Source: Oscillospiraceae bacterium
GTDB taxonomy: Bacteria; Bacillota; Clostridia; Oscillospirales; Acutalibacteraceae
Direction: 5' to 3'
Length of the DNA stretch: 64,000 nt
NCBI GenBank assembly: GCA_009785335.1
Contig: WQWM01000002.1
Location: 80,674 to 144,673 of the forward strand
Positions 1 through 9,438 of this stretch are shown here, in pieces. The position numbers and the translations under genes were made by a program. The notes under the pieces were generated by a model, which was given only the letters and a program-made list of their open reading frames with translations, was not told the DNA's origin and did not search any database. The stretch's first letter is position 1, and each line of letters opens with the position of its first letter.

Positions 1-1645
1 GATCGCCATAGGTATAGCCAAACTTCGGGGCGATTTGCTCGCCAATCCACTCATATGGAGGGATACCGCCTTCGAATGTCTTACGGCCAAGCGCTTTTGC
101 GGTTTCCTTGCACATACGGATACGCATGTATTGCGCGGCAGGCACTTTGTAAATATCGAACCCGTCCGGCTGCTGCTCGGAACCGACAACAAAGCCAATC
201 ATCACACCGTTTGGATTTTGCGGGGAAAGATAATTCACGCTGACGCATGCGTCCCAATCTTTTGCATACCGGTCAATTGCAATCTTGGTGTCCAGCACCA
301 TAAAATCGCCCATGATTTTATCGACGTTCGGCTCATCGCCATTGCTGTCCGCATAGCCGATTTTGCCGCACCATGTGGTGCTCGGCCATTCTACCAAATC
401 AACCGCAATGCCGTTGTAGTCAAACGTTTTGATGATTTTCTCCTGCTGCTCCTGCGCCTGCTCCACCATGCCAACAATTTCCGGGGCTTTCGGGTCATAG
501 CTTTCCGGCTCTTCCCAGCGTTCCAACAGATCTTTAACAATTACCTGTATTTGCTTTTCTGTTTCGATGGCTTTTTCAAGCATGGCAACAAGATTATGGC
601 GTACCTCTCCGCTCCAAGCCACCGCGCCATTTTCGCCCGCTGCCCAAGCCACGTTGAGCATCTCATATGGCGTTACAGCCAGAATATCATCTGCGATGGA
701 TTGATAGGCCCCGGCAATCTCCATCAGTTTTTGCTGCTTCATACCGCCAAGCAATGCCGAAGCATCGCGAAGATATACATATGCGCTGCGACGTGCGTCT
801 GCCAGACAGCCAATATGATAATGCATACAGCCGCAGTCTGCTTTCCAGGCCTCGTCGCTGTTTTGAAGTTTTTCGATCAGCAGGCGGTAGGCCGCTTCGC
901 CAAAGCGATTGTCAGCGCGAGGGGTATGGTTCCAATATGCAATGCAAATCTCCAGTGATTTCTTCAGCAAGGCGAGAGGATCGCCTTTTTCACAGGGCTT
1001 GTCAAAAAATCGCATAAACCCCTCAGGATACACGCCGGGATAGTTTACGGCGCGCAAATACTCGCCCGGCATATCCGGCAGCGGTTGTCGGCTGAGAGGG
1101 GTTTGCGTATGAAAATAGCTCCTGCCGAAGAAAGCGGTTTTATCGTAGCCGGTGAGAATCTCCCACTCCGGGTCTGCGAACAGACCCATGCCCAGCACTG
1201 GCCTGCCTGTATCAAGATTTCCTCTGGCGCGCTTGCCGCGCTTACGTTCACCCTCAATTGCGTACATTTCATAGCCGATGGCTGCGCTAATCTGATCGTC
1301 CCAAACATCGCCGTTTTGAGGAATTTCGGAACTCGGGTCTAGGTTTACTTTTATGCCAATGCGGTAACACAGCCCCGAAACGCCCATGAGGGTTTCGTAG
1401 CTGACCGGCGCACCCAGCACTTCCGTTACGGCGGCGATGCAGCCGCAGTAGGTGTTGTCCTGCCATTTTCCCCATCCCAGCATGGGCGCATCGTCGATGT
1501 AGCTACCGCCGTTGGCGGTTTTGACAACGTAGGGTTTTCGCGGTTCCACGTTACCCTGCACCTGCTCCACCATGCCCACAATCTCCGGCACTTTCGGGTC
1601 ATAGCTTTCGGGTTGGTGGGCGGGTTTTCTGTTCGGTAGTGCCAT
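1..1645 (-). CDS. C39/BtrH_N-like domain fused to GyrI-like effector domain (partial)
   Basis: The gene runs off the left edge; 548 codons are visible and no stop is reached. The ATG at 1645 has GGAG seven bases upstream. Residues about 45-330 look like a cysteine-peptidase/BtrH_N-like fold (YCGCIAAV near residue 65, then YETLMGVSG). Residues about 420-548 resemble a GyrI-like small-molecule-binding domain (MGDFMVLDTKIAI, VPAAQYMRI). A segment PESYDPKVPEIVGMVEQ near the N terminus recurs near residue 378 as PESYDPKAPEIVGMVEQ, so the protein seems to be a fusion or partial duplication. It follows the AraC gene by 38 bp on the same strand and probably forms an operon with it. A role in sensing or modifying a small ligand is inferred; no enzyme activity can be assigned. 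Confidence 0.7.
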   Translation of the reverse strand, partial: MALPNRKPAHQPESYDPKVPEIVGMVEQVQGNVEPRKPYVVKTANGGSYIDDAPMLGWGKWQDNTYCGCIAAVTEVLGAPVSYETLMGVSGLCYRIGIKVNLDPSSEIPQNGDVWDDQISAAIGYEMYAIEGERKRGKRARGNLDTGRPVLGMGLFADPEWEILTGYDKTAFFGRSYFHTQTPLSRQPLPDMPGEYLRAVNYPGVYPEGFMRFFDKPCEKGDPLALLKKSLEICIAYWNHTPRADNRFGEAAYRLLIEKLQNSDEAWKADCGCMHYHIGCLADARRSAYVYLRDASALLGGMKQQKLMEIAGAYQSIADDILAVTPYEMLNVAWAAGENGAVAWSGEVRHNLVAMLEKAIETEKQIQVIVKDLLERWEEPESYDPKAPEIVGMVEQAQEQQEKIIKTFDYNGIAVDLVEWPSTTWCGKIGYADSNGDEPNVDKIMGDFMVLDTKIAIDRYAKDWDACVSVNYLSPQNPNGVMIGFVVGSEQQPDGFDIYKVPAAQYMRIRMCKETAKALGRKTFEGGIPPYEWIGEQIAPKFGYTYGD

Positions 1646-1683
1646 AATTTTGCTCCTTTTTCCTTTAAGATAACCCAATTATA

Positions 1684-2895
1684 TCACATCTGCCGAGGCG
1701 TTGTCTTTTCACACAGTTCCAAATTTTCATTATTTTGCGACAATTTCACCGAACAATACAATTTCATGCCCAAGTTTTTGAACCCGGCGTGCGCGTCGTA
1801 TACCGCAAAGCAATCTTCACGCTGAGCAGCCATGTTGTTGCCTGCCGCGAAGGCGAGTAAGCGCTCGCACAGGGCGTGGTAGTCGCCCATCACTGGGCTG
1901 TGCAGCACAAGATAATGCCCCGGCGGCAGCGTGAGCGTGTGCTCCTCATTAGGCTCACCCACTCGCACCCCACAAGTGCAGCCATGTGCGTTGTGCTGCA
2001 CATAGAACTCCCTTGCATGCTGCGCCGCCTGCGGATAATTCGCCATCACGTCGCGGGCAGCGGCTTTTTCGGTCTTTGCAGAAGCGACAACAAAATGCAG
2101 CGCGGGGTTTTGTTCAAGCGTGATGTTGGCGCAATCGGCACGCCTTTGGATGGGCAGAAACAGCCGCAGCTTCACCGGTCGGCCGTTTTTCATGATGTAT
2201 TCTTCAAAGTAGGGCTGCTCGGTGCGCTCGAACATGCTGCCCGCCAACCATGCTAGGTACAGGTAATCCCACGCGGCGTTGATCTTTGCTTCTTCATTTG
2301 GCGCAGTGGTGGTTGCGAACAGCGCAGAAATCACCGGGTGGTCTGCTTGGTCTGATTCGATGTACAGTTCATAGCAAGACTCCGCGCCAAGTTGCTTGCC
2401 GCTGCGGCCAAACACTCTGCCGTTGTAGCCGGGGCGCTGTGCAAACAACCATTCGAGGGCGCGGTCTTCAATGCCTATGTATTTGGGGTCGTAATAGCGC
2501 AGGCATTGTGTTGCGGGGATGTGTTCCGGCTTGACTGAAACCGGGAATAACGCTTGCCCTGCAAACGGCGGGAAGAAATAGTACGCCTCGCCGGTTTTGT
2601 ATGCGGAGGGGGTCATGCCAACGGTCTGCCGCACGGCGCGGTTGAGTGCCGACTGCGACGAAAACCCGCACCGGCAGGCGATGTCTGCCAGTGAAAATTG
2701 CGATGTTTTAATCAGCGCCAGCGCGTTCGACAGCCTGCGGCGGCGAATGTATTCGCCCATTGTGTGGCCGATTACGCTGTACAGCTCGCGATATAATTGC
2801 GAACGCGAAAGCAGCCCAGCTTGCGCCAAGCGTTGCATGTTATGGTCGTCTGCGATGTTCTGTTCCAGCTTGGCAAGAAGGGGTTCAAGCAGCAT
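1684..2895 (-). CDS. AraC family transcriptional regulator with C-terminal effector domain
   Basis: A 403-residue regulator. The two AraC helix-turn-helix motifs are N-terminal (residues about 5-100; LADIACRCGFSSQSALNRAVR followed by GMTPSAYK), and the remaining 300 residues are a GyrI-like ligand-binding region containing a CTCGV stretch. The ATG at 2895 is chosen because GGAG lies eight bases upstream; an upstream in-frame ATG at 3009 lacks a site and lies beyond the promoter. The promoter at 2926-2954 precedes it. It probably controls itself and the downstream fused effector-domain gene. Ligand unknown. Confidence 0.85.
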   Translation of the reverse strand: MLLEPLLAKLEQNIADDHNMQRLAQAGLLSRSQLYRELYSVIGHTMGEYIRRRRLSNALALIKTSQFSLADIACRCGFSSQSALNRAVRQTVGMTPSAYKTGEAYYFFPPFAGQALFPVSVKPEHIPATQCLRYYDPKYIGIEDRALEWLFAQRPGYNGRVFGRSGKQLGAESCYELYIESDQADHPVISALFATTTAPNEEAKINAAWDYLYLAWLAGSMFERTEQPYFEEYIMKNGRPVKLRLFLPIQRRADCANITLEQNPALHFVVASAKTEKAAARDVMANYPQAAQHAREFYVQHNAHGCTCGVRVGEPNEEHTLTLPPGHYLVLHSPVMGDYHALCERLLAFAAGNNMAAQREDCFAVYDAHAGFKNLGMKLYCSVKLSQNNENLELCEKTTPRQM

Positions 2896-2925
2896 GGCGG
2901 GCTCCTTATATTCGGCGTTATCCCT

Positions 2926-2954
2926 ATTATACCGCATTTGGGGGCTGCTGGCAA
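2926..2954 (-). promoter_or_regulatory. Sigma-A-type promoter for the AraC gene
   Basis: On the minus strand TTGCCA (2949-2954) and TATAAT (2926-2931) are separated by 17 bases. The predicted start lies about 25 bases upstream of the AraC ATG. Confidence 0.65.
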
Positions 2955-3125
2955 GAGGGTATTTATGGCCTGCGGTGCAAAAACATGTTTTTCCCTGTTT
3001 TTGGAACAAAAATCATAAATGAGTCGCATGATGGTTTTCGGGTCGCTTTGCTGCTCATCATGACCGCTATGCGCAACCTGTCGAAACCTGCTAACCCCGC
3101 AATATAGCGATTCTTCAGTTCACAT

Positions 3126-3166
3126 ATACCAAACGAGCCACCCATAACAGGCAGCTCGCTTGGTAT
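3126..3166. terminator. Hairpin, possible terminator after tRNA-Ser
   Basis: A 13 bp stem (ATACCAAACGAGC with GCTCGCTTGGTAT, one mismatch) with a 15-base loop lies between the AraC promoter and the tRNA. The T-rich tail is on the plus-strand side, so its use by the minus-strand tRNA transcript is uncertain. Confidence 0.45.
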
Positions 3167-3185
3167 TAAATTTTGTCATTTAATA

Positions 3186-3274
3186 TGGCGGAGGGCGAGG
3201 GATTCGAACCCCCGTGGGCTTGCGCCCTAACGGTTTTCAAGACCGCCCCGTTATGACCACTTCGGTAGCCCTCC
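3186..3274 (-). tRNA. tRNA-Ser (anticodon TGA)
   Basis: An 89-base tRNA with acceptor GGAGGGC pairing GCCCTCC, anticodon loop CTTGAAA (anticodon TGA), a long variable arm typical of serine tRNAs, a GGTTCGAATC T loop and encoded CCA. Confidence 0.95.
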
Positions 3275-3295
3275 GCATGATAATAGTATAACAGA

Positions 3296-4378
3296 TTATT
3301 GGGATGTTGTCAAGTGTTTCGTGTGCAATAACCTTGGCCAAGCATAGGCAAAAAAGCCCTGCATGGCTTCGCAGTATACATTTTTTCCCAGCTGTGCAGC
3401 AAAAACATCACGGTCACGCCGGCAACCACCGCGGCATAGCGGGTGCCATGAGCAGGCAGTGCAATCCGGGTGCTGCTGTGCGCTTTGTTCGATAAACCGC
3501 AACTGCGCGCGTCGTTGATCAATATCCCGCATGTCATCCTCGCGCAAATTTCCCAGGCAATAGTCCTCATGCACGTAAAAATCGCAAGGGTACACGCTGC
3601 CGTCGGCCTCCACCACCGTTTGTAATCCACATTGCCCAGCCATGCCGCAAGCCTCGGGCGGGCGGCCATGCAGCAGGCCTAGCAGATTATCAAAATAGCG
3701 ATGCGAGCGATAATTTCCACGCAATATATCATCATACCAAATATCAAACGCTGTCTTCAAATAGGCTTCGTAGTCCTTTGGCGCAAGTGCCCAAGGCTGC
3801 TTGCCACGCGGTTTTCCGTAAGGTTCAAGGCAGGGAATGTATTGTACGAAATCAACATTCAACTTGCGAAAAAACGCGTCAATTTCGGCATAGCGATGGC
3901 AGCTTTGCTTGGTGAGTACCGCCAAGATGTTCACCGCAACGTTGTTGGCCTGCAGCAATCTTAGCGCGTGGACGGTTTGGTCAAATTTGCTGCGATTGGC
4001 GTTGTGCAGTGCGCGTGGGCCATCTAGCGAAATCCCGACTAAAAACTCCTCGTTGCGCAAAAAATCGCACCAGCTTTGGTCGATGAACACGCCATTGGTT
4101 TGCAGCAAAAACGTGAGCGTGCAATTGTTTGGGTTGTTTTGCCGCGCAATATTCACCGCCTGCCGAAAGAAATCTAGACCCGCAAGCGTGGGTTCGCCAC
4201 CCTGAAAAGCAATGGTACAATGCTGTGTTGCATGTGCGAGGGCTTTGCTTAGCACAGCGTGCAGGGTGTTAGGCGTCATGATTTCAAGTGTGCCATGGCC
4301 ACGATAAAAACAATAGCGACAGCGCAAGTTGCAGCTGCCACCTGCGGGTTTTAGCAGCAAAAACAGGTTATCCATCAT
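3296..4378 (-). CDS. Anaerobic sulfatase-maturating radical SAM enzyme (SPASM family)
   Basis: A 360-residue radical-SAM/SPASM protein that converts an active-site Cys or Ser of a sulfatase into formylglycine without oxygen. CNLRCRYCFY near residue 17 is the CX3CX2C site for the SAM-binding cluster, and the C-terminal cysteines (CGLQ, YPCDFY, CTACSWHPLCRGGC) would hold two auxiliary clusters. Its ATG overlaps the stop of the upstream sulfatase gene by four bases, so the two are translationally coupled and the sulfatase is its likely substrate. Confidence 0.9.
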   Translation of the reverse strand: MMDNLFLLLKPAGGSCNLRCRYCFYRGHGTLEIMTPNTLHAVLSKALAHATQHCTIAFQGGEPTLAGLDFFRQAVNIARQNNPNNCTLTFLLQTNGVFIDQSWCDFLRNEEFLVGISLDGPRALHNANRSKFDQTVHALRLLQANNVAVNILAVLTKQSCHRYAEIDAFFRKLNVDFVQYIPCLEPYGKPRGKQPWALAPKDYEAYLKTAFDIWYDDILRGNYRSHRYFDNLLGLLHGRPPEACGMAGQCGLQTVVEADGSVYPCDFYVHEDYCLGNLREDDMRDIDQRRAQLRFIEQSAQQHPDCTACSWHPLCRGGCRRDRDVFAAQLGKNVYCEAMQGFFAYAWPRLLHTKHLTTSQ

Positions 4379-5928
4379 CGCTTTGCCTTTCCGCGCACCC
4401 AGCGCATGAAATCCGAAACGAGGATTCCCAGCAAGCCTAACCCAGCCGTCACCAGCCGAATTGCCACGCGAGGCACACCATTGGCCACGGCGTTATTCCA
4501 CAGCGTTTGCTTGGGGAACCGCTCGTCAAGGGTTGGTGGCACTACATCGCAAGTTTCAATGAGCCAATCCAGCATTTGCTGTTGCATTTGCGCAACTTGC
4601 TCAATGTAATTTGGGTTGTTGATTTCGTTCACGCGCTCGCCCTGTTGCAGGTCGTAGAACTCATCTTGCTCTTGCAGCCGACGAATGTATTTATAGCGTT
4701 TGTTGCGCAGCATCACGGCCTTGGTGTGCTCACCGTTGTTGCGTGCCTGAATGGTCAGCCGCAGCGCATAGCGGTCAAATTCCCCCTGAATTTGCTCTAC
4801 CTCGCTGCAATGTGCTTCACCGGGCAGGCGGCCACCTTCGCAGGTGACGAACTCACGGTGCGGCAAGCTTTTGTTGGCCATGGCAGGCAGCAAGCTACGC
4901 GAAAAATGGCTGCGTTGCACCTGCGCGCCGCCCAACTGCGTCACGGTTGCAAACACATCCAGCAGTTCAACCAGATTATCATTCACGCCGCTGTCTACTG
5001 CCAAGCCTTTTGGCGGTTTAATCAACAACGGCACGCGCACCAAGCATTCTGGAAAGCAATTTTGTGCTTTTTCCACCAGCCCAAAATCACCGGTGTAATC
5101 TCCGTGGTCTGAGAACACCAGCACCGCTGTGTCGTCAAAAATCCCCTCAGCCTTCAGCGCATCCAACACGCGCCCGACCAAGTCATCCACTTTCGCACAC
5201 ATCGCCAAATAGATCGTGCGCAGTTCGTCGAAACGCGCTTCCGCCCAGTCGCCCACGCCCAAGGTCTCACACAGAGCTTGTTCCATGGCGGGCTTGCCCT
5301 GCGTATCATCTAGTGTGGGCATACGCGGCGGCAGCTTGTTTTTATCAATGAGGTCGTAATATTTTTGCTCTACATGATAGGGCGGATGTGGATAAAACAA
5401 CCCCAAGAACATGAAAAACGGCTTGTTCTTCGGCCGGTTTTTCATGCTGCGAATGGCACCTTCAACCAGAAGTTCATCCATATTCGGCTCATCGGGAATA
5501 ATGCCATCCAAAAATGAATAACCAGCGCTGGGTTTGGCATGCGCAATGGGTTTGTGTGGCCGCTTCACTTTGATATATTCATCGATGAGTTGTTTGTGAT
5601 ACTTGGAGAATTGCCCCGCCATCAGATCGCCGCGCGTGCAGGCAATGGTGTGATAGCCCGCCTGCTTCATGTCGCCATAGAGATTTTGCTCATGCGGCTG
5701 CAACAGGTGATTCATCGTGCGGTGCCCATGCACATGGGGATATAATCCTGTGAACACGCTTGCGCGGCTGGGCACGCAAACAGGGTTTTGGCAAAATGCA
5801 TGGGAAAACGACACCCCTTGCTGCGCCAGGGCATCCAGCACGGGTGTGTGTGCGGCGGCATTGCCTAGGTGAGCCAAGGCATCGGCGCGCATTTGGTCTG
5901 GGTTGATGATAATGATGTTCGGTTGCAT
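4375..5928 (-). CDS. Sulfatase (Cys-type, formylglycine-dependent)
   Basis: A 517-residue type I sulfatase. The maturation signature CVPSR with Cys51 is the residue converted to formylglycine; metal ligands are expected in NPDQMR near the N terminus and in VFSDHGDYTG. No signal peptide is visible, so it may act in the cytoplasm on an imported sulfate ester. The C terminus ends in a hydrophobic, basic stretch (LLGILVSDFMRWVRGK) that could associate with membrane. It is the first gene of a pair with the maturase. The RBS is GGAG, and a promoter lies at 5961-5989. Substrate not identifiable. Confidence 0.9.
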   Translation of the reverse strand: MQPNIIIINPDQMRADALAHLGNAAAHTPVLDALAQQGVSFSHAFCQNPVCVPSRASVFTGLYPHVHGHRTMNHLLQPHEQNLYGDMKQAGYHTIACTRGDLMAGQFSKYHKQLIDEYIKVKRPHKPIAHAKPSAGYSFLDGIIPDEPNMDELLVEGAIRSMKNRPKNKPFFMFLGLFYPHPPYHVEQKYYDLIDKNKLPPRMPTLDDTQGKPAMEQALCETLGVGDWAEARFDELRTIYLAMCAKVDDLVGRVLDALKAEGIFDDTAVLVFSDHGDYTGDFGLVEKAQNCFPECLVRVPLLIKPPKGLAVDSGVNDNLVELLDVFATVTQLGGAQVQRSHFSRSLLPAMANKSLPHREFVTCEGGRLPGEAHCSEVEQIQGEFDRYALRLTIQARNNGEHTKAVMLRNKRYKYIRRLQEQDEFYDLQQGERVNEINNPNYIEQVAQMQQQMLDWLIETCDVVPPTLDERFPKQTLWNNAVANGVPRVAIRLVTAGLGLLGILVSDFMRWVRGKAKR

Positions 5929-5960
5929 GCAAACTCTCCATTCTTCCTGTGCTTAACACC

Positions 5961-5997
5961 ATTTTAACACACCTGCCGCTGCATTGCAAGCTTTACA
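5961..5997. promoter_or_regulatory. Divergent promoters: sulfatase operon and radical-SAM gene
   Basis: Minus strand: TTGCAA (5984-5989), 17 bases, TAAAAT (5961-5966), serving the sulfatase. Plus strand: TTTACA (5992-5997), 17 bases, TATACT (6015-6020), serving the gene at 6028. The two -35 boxes are two bases apart. Confidence 0.6.
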
Positions 5998-6027
5998 TTC
6001 TCGCAAAAATCTGTTATACTAAAAGGC

Positions 6028-7623
6028 ATGAACATAACTTTGCTTGCCATCAACACAAAATACGTGCACTCCTCGCTTGCTGTTTGGGCGGTGGCAAGCG
6101 GGATTGCCGTGCATGCCCAACAAGCGCATGCTGTTTCTGTGATAGAAGCCACCATCAACCAAGATTACGCCGAAATTGCGCAGCGCGTTATTGCACAACA
6201 GCCCGACGTTCTGGGCATTTCCGCGTATATTTGGAATGCCCACATGCTGCCACAATTGATTGCACAATTGCGCCGCCATCTGCCCAATTTGATCATCGTG
6301 CTCGGTGGCCCCGAGGTTGCTTGCAACGAGCAACATTGGCAAAACCAAGGCGCAGATCACGTGATACAAGGCCCGGGAGAACAGCAGTTTGCCGCATTGC
6401 TTGATACCCTAGAGCAAGAAAATAGTGCAACCTGTAGGGGCGGCAATTTTGCCGCCCGAAGTCCTCAAAAGTATACCGGCCCTTATAGCGACGCGTATTT
6501 CAGCGCACTTGCGGGCAGAATTGCTTACATCGAAACCTCACGCGGGTGCCCATTTCGTTGCAGCTATTGTTTGTCTGGCAATCAAAAGCTTGAGTTTGTG
6601 CCGTTAGCATTAGCAAAAGAGCAAATCACCAAGCTTACGCAGTCGGGCACGCGCACCATCAAGTTTGTGGATCGCACCTTCAACGCAAACACGCAGCGGG
6701 CTTGTGATATCTGGACGCATGTACTGAGCTTAAACAGCAACTGCTGCTTTCATTTTGAAGTCGCAGCTGATTTATTTGACGAGCAAAGTCTGGCCTTACT
6801 CGCCGCCGCTGCGCCTGCGCGCATTCAGCTGGAAATTGGGCTGCAAAGTTTTCATTCGCCCACACTCTCTGCTGTGCAACGCAAAACAAATCTCGAACAG
6901 GCCGAAAAAAATATCCGCCGCCTGGTGGCAGCGGATAATATTCACGTGCATGTAGATCTCATTGCCGGTTTGCCGCAAGAAACCCTCGCTACCTTTGAGC
7001 AGGGCTTTAATCGCGCGTACGCACTGGGTGCACACAAGCTGCAGCTTGGCTTTCTAAAGCTGTTGCATGGCAGTGAATTGCGCGATCAGGCACAGGAGCT
7101 TGGTCTGGTTTATGCCAAAGAGCCGCCCTATGAAATCGTTCGCAGCCCATGGATGAGCGAAAGCGACCTTGCGTGGCTCAAAACCGCTGAAAACGCGTTG
7201 CAGCACACCTACAATCAAAGCAGATTTTTACGCACATTGCGCTATGTGCTTGCGGTGTCGCAGCTATCACCGTTGCAATTATTCCATGGCATGGGCAGTG
7301 CTGCACCGCATCATGCCACTGCGCTTGAGCACTACGCCACGCAGTTGTATGCATATTTTCGCGCTCTGCCAAATGTGGAAGACGAGCCCCTGCGCGACCA
7401 CATGCTGTGTGATATGTTAAGCATGACAAAAGGCCAAAGCATGCCAGCGTTTCTTAAATGCTATGACAAAAAACGCAAACAAGTGCTACATCATGCAAAT
7501 GCAGCACTTGCGCGCAATATTTGCGCATGTGAGGTCGCCGTGCTCAGCGATGGCCGTGGTGTTTATGTGGACAGCCGAAAGCAAAATCCCATCACAGGTT
7601 TATACTTGCTTGAGTTTTGCTAA
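6028..7623 (+). CDS. B12-binding radical SAM protein (DUF4080 type)
   Basis: A 531-residue protein with an N-terminal cobalamin-binding Rossmann-like domain (residues about 1-140), a radical-SAM core with SRGCPFRCSYCLSG near residue 174, and a C-terminal DUF4080-like region. Reaction and substrate are unknown; methyl transfer or rearrangement chemistry is usual for the class. The start lies only seven bases after the -10 box TATACT, so the mRNA may be leaderless, although AAAAGG sits just before the ATG. Bases about 6430-6456 are a family C repeat translated in frame (CRGGNFAAR) between the two domains. Confidence 0.85.
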   Translation: MNITLLAINTKYVHSSLAVWAVASGIAVHAQQAHAVSVIEATINQDYAEIAQRVIAQQPDVLGISAYIWNAHMLPQLIAQLRRHLPNLIIVLGGPEVACNEQHWQNQGADHVIQGPGEQQFAALLDTLEQENSATCRGGNFAARSPQKYTGPYSDAYFSALAGRIAYIETSRGCPFRCSYCLSGNQKLEFVPLALAKEQITKLTQSGTRTIKFVDRTFNANTQRACDIWTHVLSLNSNCCFHFEVAADLFDEQSLALLAAAAPARIQLEIGLQSFHSPTLSAVQRKTNLEQAEKNIRRLVAADNIHVHVDLIAGLPQETLATFEQGFNRAYALGAHKLQLGFLKLLHGSELRDQAQELGLVYAKEPPYEIVRSPWMSESDLAWLKTAENALQHTYNQSRFLRTLRYVLAVSQLSPLQLFHGMGSAAPHHATALEHYATQLYAYFRALPNVEDEPLRDHMLCDMLSMTKGQSMPAFLKCYDKKRKQVLHHANAALARNICACEVAVLSDGRGVYVDSRKQNPITGLYLLEFC

Positions 7624-7626
7624 TAT

Positions 7627-9438
7627 TCATCCTGCGAATTGGCTGTTGTAAATCTCACTATACATCCCGCCGCTGTTCAGCAGTTCTTCGTGGCTGCCGG
7701 TTTCCACGATATTACCTTGATCCATCACGAGAATGATGTCAGCGTTCTTGATGGTGCTTAGCCGGTGCGCGATGATGAAACTGGTGCGGCCGCGCATCAG
7801 GTTATCCATGGCCTTCTGAATGTGTATCTCGGTGCGGGTGTCAACGCTGCTGGTAGCCTCATCAAGCAATAAGAATGTGGGGTTAGCCACAATGCAGCGT
7901 GCAATACACAGCAGCTGTTTTTCGCCCTGTGATAAATTTGCGTTTTCATCATTGAACACGGTGTCGTAGCCTTGCGGCAGCGTGCGAATGAAGTAGTCGG
8001 CTCGTGCCAGTTTGGCGGCTTTCACCACGTCAGCCTGTGACGCATCATGGCGGCCATATGCGATGTTTTCGCTGATGCTGCCGTCGAACATCCAGCTGTC
8101 TTGCAGCACCATGCCAAACAAGCTGCGCAGATACTGCCGCCCCATCTCTTTGATATCCACGCCGTCTACGCGAATTGTGCCACCGCTGATTTCATAAAAA
8201 CGCATCAGCAGGTTAACGAGGGTTGTCTTTCCGGCGCCGGTTGGTCCCACAATGGCGATTTTTTGTCCGGCTTTGGCTTCAAAGTTCACGCCATTCATCA
8301 GCAATTGGTCAGTGTAGCCAAACTGCACATGTTCGAATGAAATATCGCCTTTTGGCGTTTCCAGCGTGCGTACGGCTTTCACGTCGGCCACATCTTCTTC
8401 TTCGTCCAGAATTTCAAACACGCGCTCAGTTGAAGCAATGGCAGATTGCAGGGAATTGAGCACAAAGCTTGCTTCTGTCAGCGGCTCCTGCGACATCTGC
8501 ACATACTGGAAAAATGACATGATGTGGCCGATACTAAACCTGCCTTGGATAACAAACATCGCACCCAGCGCGGCAATCACCACATAACCAATTTGGTTGA
8601 ACAGCCGGATGATGGGCATGATGGCAAACATGATGAATTGCGCTTTTTTGTCATCTTCATAGAGTTGGTCAATGGCTTCGTTGGCCTGTTTCGCCACGTT
8701 TTTTTCTAGGGTGAACGTTTTAATTTCCACTTGGCCGCTAAAGCTTTCTTCAATGTGGGTGTTGAAGATGCCCAACGATTTTTGCCGGTTCGTAAACAAC
8801 TCTTGGCTCTTGATGCCCACGAGCATGGTAATGACGATGCCCAAGAATATCGCGCCGATGGCAATGAGTGTCAAAATCCAGTTGATGCGAAACATCAAAA
8901 TCAGCGCACCAACAATCGTGATAAACGAGGTAAACAAGCGCATGATGGCATCTTTGATGATTTCATTCAAGCGTTCCAAGTCATTTGTCACACGTGAAAG
9001 GATCTCGCCTTTTTTGTGCGTGTCGTAATATTTCAGTGGTACGCGGGCCAACTTCGCACTCACTTGTTCACGCAGCCGCAACGTGAGCTTTTGTCCCACC
9101 TCTGCCATGATATATTCTTGAATGTACATAAAGATTGCGCTCACCGCATAAATTCCGCCCAGCAGCAGCACATACTCACCCAAAGACCTAAAGTTGATGC
9201 CACCACCCATCAATCCGGCAAACACGAGGTTGATGGCATTGGCAAACACCTCTGGTGCCCAAAGGGTCATCACTACGCCGGCGATGGCAAATGCAAACGC
9301 TATACTCAGTTGCCATGCCTGCGGTTTCAACGCCTTCACCAAACGCTTGAGCGTTTTGCCGCTATTTTTTGCTTTGTCGGTGTCCATTCCGCTAGCACCG
9401 CCATCCATTACGTCATACGTTTTGTTGTCTTCATTCAT
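7627..9438 (-). CDS. ABC exporter half-transporter (ATPase-permease), second subunit
   Basis: A 603-residue fused permease-ATPase with six predicted N-terminal membrane helices and a C-terminal nucleotide-binding domain: Walker A GPTGAGKTT, signature LSQGEKQ, Walker B LLLDEATSS with the catalytic Glu present. Its ATG overlaps the stop of the preceding exporter gene by four bases. The two probably form a heterodimeric multidrug or peptide exporter controlled by the TetR gene upstream. Its end is four bases from the convergent radical-SAM gene. Confidence 0.92.
   Translation of the reverse strand: MNEDNKTYDVMDGGASGMDTDKAKNSGKTLKRLVKALKPQAWQLSIAFAFAIAGVVMTLWAPEVFANAINLVFAGLMGGGINFRSLGEYVLLLGGIYAVSAIFMYIQEYIMAEVGQKLTLRLREQVSAKLARVPLKYYDTHKKGEILSRVTNDLERLNEIIKDAIMRLFTSFITIVGALILMFRINWILTLIAIGAIFLGIVITMLVGIKSQELFTNRQKSLGIFNTHIEESFSGQVEIKTFTLEKNVAKQANEAIDQLYEDDKKAQFIMFAIMPIIRLFNQIGYVVIAALGAMFVIQGRFSIGHIMSFFQYVQMSQEPLTEASFVLNSLQSAIASTERVFEILDEEEDVADVKAVRTLETPKGDISFEHVQFGYTDQLLMNGVNFEAKAGQKIAIVGPTGAGKTTLVNLLMRFYEISGGTIRVDGVDIKEMGRQYLRSLFGMVLQDSWMFDGSISENIAYGRHDASQADVVKAAKLARADYFIRTLPQGYDTVFNDENANLSQGEKQLLCIARCIVANPTFLLLDEATSSVDTRTEIHIQKAMDNLMRGRTSFIIAHRLSTIKNADIILVMDQGNIVETGSHEELLNSGGMYSEIYNSQFAG

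Noticed and set aside
35..958. A 307-codon open frame on the plus strand
   Set aside because: It lies opposite the partial effector-domain gene, has Cys/His-rich unlike-protein composition and no RBS.
4507..5112. A 201-codon plus-strand frame
   Set aside because: Fully inside the sulfatase gene on the other strand; no RBS or motif.
5388..5396. TGTGGATAA, a perfect DnaA box
   Set aside because: Single copy inside the sulfatase coding sequence, far from dnaA; expected by chance.
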